Shown here: in pieces, positions 59,176 through 64,000 of the stretch
Numbering within the stretch: position 1 is the stretch's first letter
Layout of the letters: every line of letters begins with the position of its first letter
NCBI RefSeq assembly: GCF_003382685.1
Contig: NZ_QLVG01000001.1
Coordinates: forward strand, 110,011 to 174,010
Source of the DNA: Halorussus litoreus
GTDB lineage: Archaea > Halobacteriota > Halobacteria > Halobacteriales > Haladaptataceae
Direction of reading: 5' to 3'
Length of the DNA: 64,000 nucleotides
Program-made: the position numbers and the translations under genes
Notes under the pieces: model-generated
Database searches by the model: none
What the model saw: the letters and a program-made list of their open reading frames with translations, nothing else
Told to the model about the DNA's origin: nothing

Positions 59176-59922
59176 ATGCCTTCCAGACGCGCGTTCCTCC
59201 GCGGAGTCGGCGGCGTCGCCGCCCTCGGAACGATCGCAGCGAGCGCCGCCTACGCCGACGCCGGCTTCGTCCGAACGAAAGTCGGCGGGAGCCTCACCGA
59301 CACCATCGACCTCGAATCCCCGGACGACGACGTGTTCGTTGCCCCCGGCGAGTACGCGGCGTACGCCGACCGATTGCGCGGGCGGTACGACACCGCTTCG
59401 TTACCGTGGTCCACTCCCCGGTCGCTCGCCGGCGAGTTCGTCGGGGCGTTCGAGCGACGCATGGCCGTCGTTCCGGACCGACGGCTCGCAGTTCAGGACG
59501 CCGCAGTCCTCGTCCACCGACTCGACGACGCCCGCTATCGGCTTCGCCTCTGGAGCGCCGGCCGCCTCCTCGGAACGTCGTACCGCGTCGACCCGTGGGG
59601 ACTCTATCGGGAGGATCCGGGGTTCACGTGGCTCGAACACGGAATCGACGTCGGCGACGATGACGACGGGAAGCTCTCGGCGAACCGCTCGCTCTCGACG
59701 GATGGCGGCCGCGTCGAGGTCGCGGAGGCAACGGTACCGGTTCCGGACGGCTCTTTCGAGGCGAGACTCGCAGACGACGCCCGGTACCGAACCCGATGGG
59801 ACGGCTTTCGTCGCGACGAGGTCCTCCTCGTGGGGTCCTGTGAACTGTCGTTCGCGGACGGCGAAGAACGAGAGTTCGACTGGTCGCTGTCGAACGGCGT
59901 CGGAATCCGGACCCCGTTCTGA
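59176..59922 (+). CDS. Tat-signal exported protein of unknown function
   Basis: 248 aa. Signal RRAFLRGVGGVAALGTIAASAAYA without a lipobox Cys. The mature part is Arg/Asp-rich with beta-strand patterns (ARYRLRLWSAGRLLGTSYRV; EVLLVGSCELSFADG) and no recognisable family. It ends 3 nt before the convergent DUF7521-like gene. Confidence 0.65.
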   Translation: MPSRRAFLRGVGGVAALGTIAASAAYADAGFVRTKVGGSLTDTIDLESPDDDVFVAPGEYAAYADRLRGRYDTASLPWSTPRSLAGEFVGAFERRMAVVPDRRLAVQDAAVLVHRLDDARYRLRLWSAGRLLGTSYRVDPWGLYREDPGFTWLEHGIDVGDDDDGKLSANRSLSTDGGRVEVAEATVPVPDGSFEARLADDARYRTRWDGFRRDEVLLVGSCELSFADGEEREFDWSLSNGVGIRTPF

Positions 59923-59924
59923 GG

Positions 59925-60197
59925 TCAGTCCCCGTCGAGCGACCGGAGAATAGCGAGGAGCCCGACGTTGTACGCGACGACGACTGCCAGCAGCGTCACA
60001 CCGTCGGACCACGCGAGCGCGGGCGAGAGGAGCGCGATCGCGACGAACGGGACCACGGTGAAACACGCGACGCCGACCGCGAGCAGTCCCATGGTCTGGC
60101 TGCCGTGACGGCGGTATCCTCGGTAGGCGTGGTACGTGACTACCAGTCCGAGGGCGGCCACGACCGCCGACGTGAGTGTGACGTAATCAGGGGTCAT
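59925..60197 (-). CDS. DUF7521-like membrane protein, copy 2
   Basis: 90 aa with three hydrophobic helices. VTLTSAVVAALGLVVTYHAYRGYRRHGSQ resembles the first part of the protein encoded upstream (VVRLVQGYRRNGTRPM). The ATG lies 11 nt inside the upstream gene, so translation is coupled. The DUF name is tentative. Confidence 0.68.
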   Translation of the reverse strand: MTPDYVTLTSAVVAALGLVVTYHAYRGYRRHGSQTMGLLAVGVACFTVVPFVAIALLSPALAWSDGVTLLAVVVAYNVGLLAILRSLDGD

Positions 60198-60549
60198 AGA
60201 TGGCGTACAGGATGGCCGCGAGGCCGAGCACTTCGAGGCCGGCCGTGGCGAGCGACCGGACCGCGGGCGAGGCGACCACGAGGTTCGACAGCACCAGTCG
60301 GAGGACCATCGGCGCGGTGACCAGCAGGGCGAGGCCGGCACCGAGGTACAGCATGGGACGCGTGCCGTTCCGGCGGTAGCCCTGCACCAGCCGGACGACT
60401 ACGAGCATCGACAGCCCCGTCGCGATCAGCAGACCGGCGAACGCGAGCACGACGACCGACTCCGAGCCCCCGACCGCGGTCTGTAGCGGGACGCTCACCG
60501 TCGTTCCGGCTGCGACGTTCGGCGTCGCCGCGAGCGCGTCCCCGATCAT
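60187..60549 (-). CDS. DUF7521-like membrane protein, copy 1
   Basis: 120 aa with three hydrophobic helices and the GYRRNGTRPMLYLGAGLALL motif shared with its neighbour. Its start overlaps the stop of the HTH gene (ATGA). The two DUF7521-like proteins probably act together in the membrane. Confidence 0.68.
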   Translation of the reverse strand: MIGDALAATPNVAAGTTVSVPLQTAVGGSESVVVLAFAGLLIATGLSMLVVVRLVQGYRRNGTRPMLYLGAGLALLVTAPMVLRLVLSNLVVASPAVRSLATAGLEVLGLAAILYAIYDP

Positions 60550-60890
60550 CCTTTGAACCCCTCGTACAGTCTGGTGAACCGGTCGGCCGGGTCCTCGTCG
60601 CGGTCCACGGCGACGTCGATGCCGTCCTCGGTGAGTTCGACCGTGACGCGCTGGAGTGACGCGGCGTACACCTCGTAGTGGTGGCCGTCTGGGTCGAGGC
60701 GCTGTTCGGCGTCGAGCAGTCGCTGGTCCTCCAGCCGCTCGACGCGGCGGTAGATGGTCGACGGGGAGGCGTCGCAGACCTCCGCCAGCGCGTCGGCCGA
60801 CTTCGCCTCCCGGTAGGTTGCCACGAGGATGTCGCGGGCGTACTCGTCGTCGAGCAGGTCGAACATCGCCTCGGCGTCGGCGTCGCTCAC
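60546..60890 (-). CDS. Winged-helix transcriptional regulator of the DUF7521 operon
   Basis: 114 aa. The HTH (ARDILVATYREAKSADALAEV; SPSTIYRRVERLEDQRLL) is followed by a wing HHYEVYAASLQRVTVEL, an ArsR-like architecture. The GTG at 60890 (SDADAEAMFDLLDDEYARD) is chosen as the only start near the domain. First gene of a three-gene operon with ATGA and 11-nt overlaps. It likely regulates itself and the membrane proteins, by analogy to similar haloarchaeal pairs. Confidence 0.75.
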   Translation of the reverse strand: MSDADAEAMFDLLDDEYARDILVATYREAKSADALAEVCDASPSTIYRRVERLEDQRLLDAEQRLDPDGHHYEVYAASLQRVTVELTEDGIDVAVDRDEDPADRFTRLYEGFKG

Positions 60891-61122
60891 GATGCATACC
60901 TCCGTCTGTCCAATCGCTCCCGACCGGCCGCGTCGAGTCGCGAACGACCGACTCCAGTCCGGGGGCACGACCGCAGGCGAGCGCCGAGCGATTCGAACCA
61001 ATGTCCCATCGCCGTCCGCCCGTCGGTTCGTACCCCCGCGTGTAAAACACTGCGGACGGTCGCTGCCCCTGCGAGCGTCCGAAAAATTATTGGCACTGGA
61101 ACAGGACTTCCGAGTAACCAGT

Positions 61123-61884
61123 ATGTCTATCGACGACGCTTCGACGGGACTGGCCCGGTCGTTCGGGTCGGCCTTGGCCGTCCCCTTCCGGCTCCAGACC
61201 TACCGGAACCTGCTGTACCTCGTGCTGGCGTTCCCCCTCGGGCTGGCGTACTTCGTATTCCTCTCGGTCGGCCTCTCGCTGGGCGTGGGCCTCACCATCA
61301 CCGTGATCGGGATTCCCATTCTGCTGGCGGTGCTGGCCATCTCGACCGGCCTCGCCACCGTCGAGCGCGAGATCGCCACGATCCTGCTCGGCGTGGAGGT
61401 CGACTCGCCGGGGTCGGCAGTGACCGACGACGGCTCCCTCCTCGAACGCGCGAAGCGGCTGGTGACCGATGCCGGGACGTGGAAGGCAGTCGTCTACCTC
61501 GGGACGAAGCTGTTCGTCGGCGTGATGTCGTTCGTGGTGGTCATCACGCTGCTGGTGACTGCCGTGAGCATGCTGGCCGTCCCGTTCGTCTACGACCAGC
61601 CGGGCGTCTACGTCGGCATCGTGACCGACGCGCCGCTCCGGCTCCACCCGTCGCTGTACCTGGCGTGGCGCAACCTGCTGGTCGGTATCGAGACGGTCGT
61701 CCACGTCGGCTCGTGGCAGGTGACGACCCTCGCGGAGGCGCTGGGCGTCGCGGGCGCGGGCGTGCTGCTCGGCGTCGCGTCGCTCCACCTACTCAACGGG
61801 CTGGCGCGGCTCTCGGCGTGGTACACCAAGCTCATGCTTGGGACGGGCGCGGAGACGCCGTCGCTGTCGGCGCTGTCGCGGTGA
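61123..61884 (+). CDS. Sensor-domain membrane protein, paralogue
   Basis: 253 aa. TYRNLLYLVLAFPLGLAYFV, LSLGVGLTITVIGIPILL and LVTDAGTWKAVVYLGTKLFV align with the protein at 58206-59027 throughout the membrane domain; the acidic tail is missing. It is divergent from the HTH/DUF7521 operon. A TATA-like AAAAATTATTGG (61081-61092) lies upstream of the ATG. Confidence 0.78.
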   Translation: MSIDDASTGLARSFGSALAVPFRLQTYRNLLYLVLAFPLGLAYFVFLSVGLSLGVGLTITVIGIPILLAVLAISTGLATVEREIATILLGVEVDSPGSAVTDDGSLLERAKRLVTDAGTWKAVVYLGTKLFVGVMSFVVVITLLVTAVSMLAVPFVYDQPGVYVGIVTDAPLRLHPSLYLAWRNLLVGIETVVHVGSWQVTTLAEALGVAGAGVLLGVASLHLLNGLARLSAWYTKLMLGTGAETPSLSALSR

Positions 61885-62048
61885 AGCCGGTCCGGTCCGT
61901 TTTCGCCCGAGCAATCCTCCCGCGAGCGAACGGACGTGAGTGAGCGGACCAAAGGAGGACCACCGGGACGACCGCCGTGTTTTTGGTCGAGCTTTTGCAA
62001 GGGAGAAACTTCGCCTCGGCGAATTTTCGACCGCTGGAAAAGGTCGTC

Positions 62049-62726
62049 TCAGTAGATGAGCTCGTCGTCGTTCTCCACCATGTAGAGGGTCCGCGCCGCG
62101 ATGTTGACCGCGTGGTCGCCGATACGTTCGAGGTCCCGGATGGTGAGCAGTAGCCGCGACACGTCCTCCAGCAACTGTTCGATCTCCTCCTCGGTGTTGT
62201 TCTCCAGTTCGGTCTCGATGAGGTCCCGGACCACGAGTTCGCTCGCGCGCTCGCAGCGCTCGTCGAGTTCGTCGTCGCGGTCCGCGATGGAGTAACAGAG
62301 TTCCGGGTCGGCCTCGGCGTAAGCGTTCATCGCGTCCTCGATCATATCGAGGGTGAGGCTGCCGAGTTCCTGGATGTCGACCTCCGGGAACACGTCGTGG
62401 TTGGCCTCGTGGGTGTACTCGCCGAGGTTCGTCGCGAGGTCGCCGATGCGTTCGAGGTCGGTGATGATCTTGAACGACGCCGCGATGAGCCGGAGGTCCG
62501 AGGCGACCGGCTGCTGGAGCGCCAGTAGGTCGATGCAGTCGCCTTCGAGATCGAGGTACAGCTGGTTGACCTCCTCGTCGCCGTCGATGACCTCCCACGC
62601 GAGTTCGTCGTCCTTCCGTTCGAGCGCGTCCATCCCCATCCGGAGCCGTTCCATCACCACCTCGCTCATGTAGAGGACGTTCTCCTGCAGGTCGTCGAGC
62701 TGTTCCTGATAGTCCTTTCGTGCCAT
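62049..62726 (-). CDS. phoU: PhoU family phosphate signalling protein
   Basis: 225 aa, standard PhoU: two three-helix bundles with metal-binding E/D motifs KIITDLERIGDLATNLGE and TIRDLERIGDHAVNIAAR. PhoU represses Pst activity and tunes phosphate signalling. It is separate from the pst operon by about 5 kb and lacks the AbrB domain present in the other phoU product. Confidence 0.93.
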   Translation of the reverse strand: MARKDYQEQLDDLQENVLYMSEVVMERLRMGMDALERKDDELAWEVIDGDEEVNQLYLDLEGDCIDLLALQQPVASDLRLIAASFKIITDLERIGDLATNLGEYTHEANHDVFPEVDIQELGSLTLDMIEDAMNAYAEADPELCYSIADRDDELDERCERASELVVRDLIETELENNTEEEIEQLLEDVSRLLLTIRDLERIGDHAVNIAARTLYMVENDDELIY

Positions 62727-62901
62727 GGTCGAACTGTCGCGCGTCTCGCTGTTGTACTTTGTCCCTTTTCCCGTCGTAGCGACTGGGAAATATATTGAAT
62801 AAGATATGTGTTATCAAAGAGAAACGTTCCCCACGCGAGCTCGCGGCAGCGGCCCGGGCGACCGACGCCCTTATTAATTCGAAGTTTCTCGTTAACAACG
62901 A

Positions 62902-63741
62902 ATGCGAATCACCCGCCTCGGTCTCGTCGGACCGGTCGCTCTCGTCGCGCTCACCCCGCTCGCGCTCGTCTCGGGGGTCGAGCAGGCCGAGAAGGTCGTC
63001 GCCATCGCGTGGGTCGCGTTCGCCGCGATGGCGGGCGCGGCGCTGCTCGGCGAGCGGTCGGGAGCCACGACCGACGCCAGCAAGCTCGTCTGGGGCTACG
63101 GCCTCGCCAGCGGCGCGATGATCGCCAGCGCGGCCGCGTTCATCGTGCCCGACGCCATCGGCCACCATCCGAAGTTCGGCGGGTTCGGCGTCGCGCTCGG
63201 CATCCTGGTCGGCTTCTCGGCCCACACGCTGGGCCACCGCGCGACACACGTCGATCTCCCCTTCGACCACACCGCGGCGGAGCTGACGGCTCACGCGCTC
63301 GCTGCGGGAACCATCATCGGCATCGTCTACGGAAATATGCCGGACCTCGGTCTGCTGCTCGGGCTCGCCATCGTCTCGCACAAGGGGCCGGCGGGGTACG
63401 CCGCGGCCGACCGACTCCGCCGGTCGGGTAAGCCGGTCTCGGTGCTCTTCCTCCCCGCCGCGGGCGTGGGCATCACTGCGATTCCGGCCGCGCTCCTCGA
63501 CCTCCCCTCCAGCGACGCGCTGAACGCGGTCGTGTTCGGCTTCGCGGCGGGCGTGTTCCTCCACATCGCGATGGACTTCCTGCCGCGCTGCGAACTCGGC
63601 GGCGAGGTGTACGAGGTCGCGAGCGTCAACGACGACGCCCACGCGCTGCTCGACCGGCTCCGGACCCGCGCCGTCGCGAGCACGGCGCTCGGCGGCGGGG
63701 TCGTCTTCCTCGCGTGGTGGGTGCTCCAGTTCGGCGCGTGA
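62902..63741 (+). CDS. ZIP family metal transporter
   Basis: 279 aa with eight hydrophobic segments. The TM4-TM5 metal site is represented by LTAHALAAGTIIGIVYGN and IVSHKGPAGYAAADRL, with FLHIAMDFLPRCE near the end. ZIP proteins import zinc, iron or other divalent metals. A TATA-like CTTATTAATTCG (62870-62881) about 27 nt before the ATG suggests a leaderless transcript. Confidence 0.83.
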   Translation: MRITRLGLVGPVALVALTPLALVSGVEQAEKVVAIAWVAFAAMAGAALLGERSGATTDASKLVWGYGLASGAMIASAAAFIVPDAIGHHPKFGGFGVALGILVGFSAHTLGHRATHVDLPFDHTAAELTAHALAAGTIIGIVYGNMPDLGLLLGLAIVSHKGPAGYAAADRLRRSGKPVSVLFLPAAGVGITAIPAALLDLPSSDALNAVVFGFAAGVFLHIAMDFLPRCELGGEVYEVASVNDDAHALLDRLRTRAVASTALGGGVVFLAWWVLQFGA

Positions 63742-64000
63742 GTGGGAAGTTACGAGCTCGCCTCTGACGGTCTGGAGACGTGATATCGAGTGGGACAGCC
63801 GTCGCTCGTGGAAGTTAGAGAGACGGTTTAGGTCGGACGGCCGTGACGCGCGTGGAAACCACGAGCGCCGAAAGGTGGCTGCCCCACCGTGCCGTCTACA
63901 TATCACTCTCTGCCCTCGCTACAAAACACCTCCGGTACTCGAATCAGAGCGTTGGTCATCCGGGAGTAGCGTCGAGCGCGCGACCCGCGGCGGCGAGAAA
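63742..64000. other. Window end; possible 3' end of a minus-strand gene
   Basis: 259 bases without a supported gene. On the minus strand a frame enters from the window edge and stops at 63956-63958 after 14 residues (FLAAAGRALDATPG), which could be the C-terminus of a gene beyond the window. An imperfect CGCTCGTGG/CCACGAGCG pair (near 63804 and 63860) flanks a 45-nt loop. Confidence 0.3.

Overview
The window is GC-rich (roughly two thirds G+C), and its proteins are strongly acidic. Many genes have a TATA-like box about 27 nt before the start codon and no leader. It carries CetZ tubulin, TrmY, Tat lipoproteins, archaeal PhoU paralogues and several haloarchaea-specific small families. Together these indicate a halophilic archaeon (class Halobacteria). 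The genus cannot be fixed from sequence alone.

1-11.4 kb: a sulfur/redox island. It holds a CoA-disulfide-reductase-type flavoprotein (5' end outside the window), two rhodanese-MBL fusion proteins, DsrE and TusA family carriers, a YeeE/YedE-type thiosulfate transporter split into two genes, a PiT/CysP-like permease, a 50-aa membrane peptide coupled to a TSUP (TauE/SafE) exporter, thioredoxin, thioredoxin reductase and a cysteine-bearing HTH regulator. A TATTGT-type motif recurs at the promoters of nearly every transcription unit here. The natural reading is one regulon for uptake, detoxification and reduction of reactive sulfur, possibly controlled by the HTH protein at the end of the island.

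11.4-23 kb: fused remnants of an NSS transporter and MobA, then three large hybrid histidine kinases (REC-PAS/GAF-HisKA-HATPase). One kinase has an apparently complete LOV flavin-binding motif. Between the kinases lie a DUF7504-like protein, a CHAT (caspase-like) protease and a 44-aa membrane peptide, a possible signalling or cell-fate module.

23-28.4 kb: housekeeping genes: a sugar-nucleotide epimerase, a broken zinc-finger gene, CetZ, TrmY, a LOG-like protein, tRNA-Pro(CGG) and a Tat lipoprotein.

28.4-41.3 kb: an M28-like hydrolase, a F420/flavin oxidoreductase, an SDR, a 59-aa peptide coupled to a YeiH-type exporter, an M20 amidohydrolase and a complete dipeptide-type ABC transporter. The solute-binding protein of that transporter appears to be circularly permuted.

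41.3-51 kb: a GNAT enzyme, an internally duplicated protein, small membrane proteins, an ArgE/DapE-type peptidase, a DUF7344/DUF7504 pair, a lycopene-cyclase-domain protein, a CBS-S30AE fusion and a DUF4177/membrane-protein pair.

51-64 kb: a phosphate locus (AbrB-PhoU divergent from pstSCAB), a DUF4097 lipoprotein, two paralogous sensor-domain membrane proteins flanking an HTH/DUF7521 operon, a second phoU and a ZIP metal transporter.

Long near-perfect inverted repeats stand out across the window. Some sit in frame inside genes (4.66, 30.1 and 45.95 kb) and some lie between convergent genes (28.5, 51.0 and 58.1 kb). No insertion sequence, CRISPR array, rRNA or replication origin was seen.
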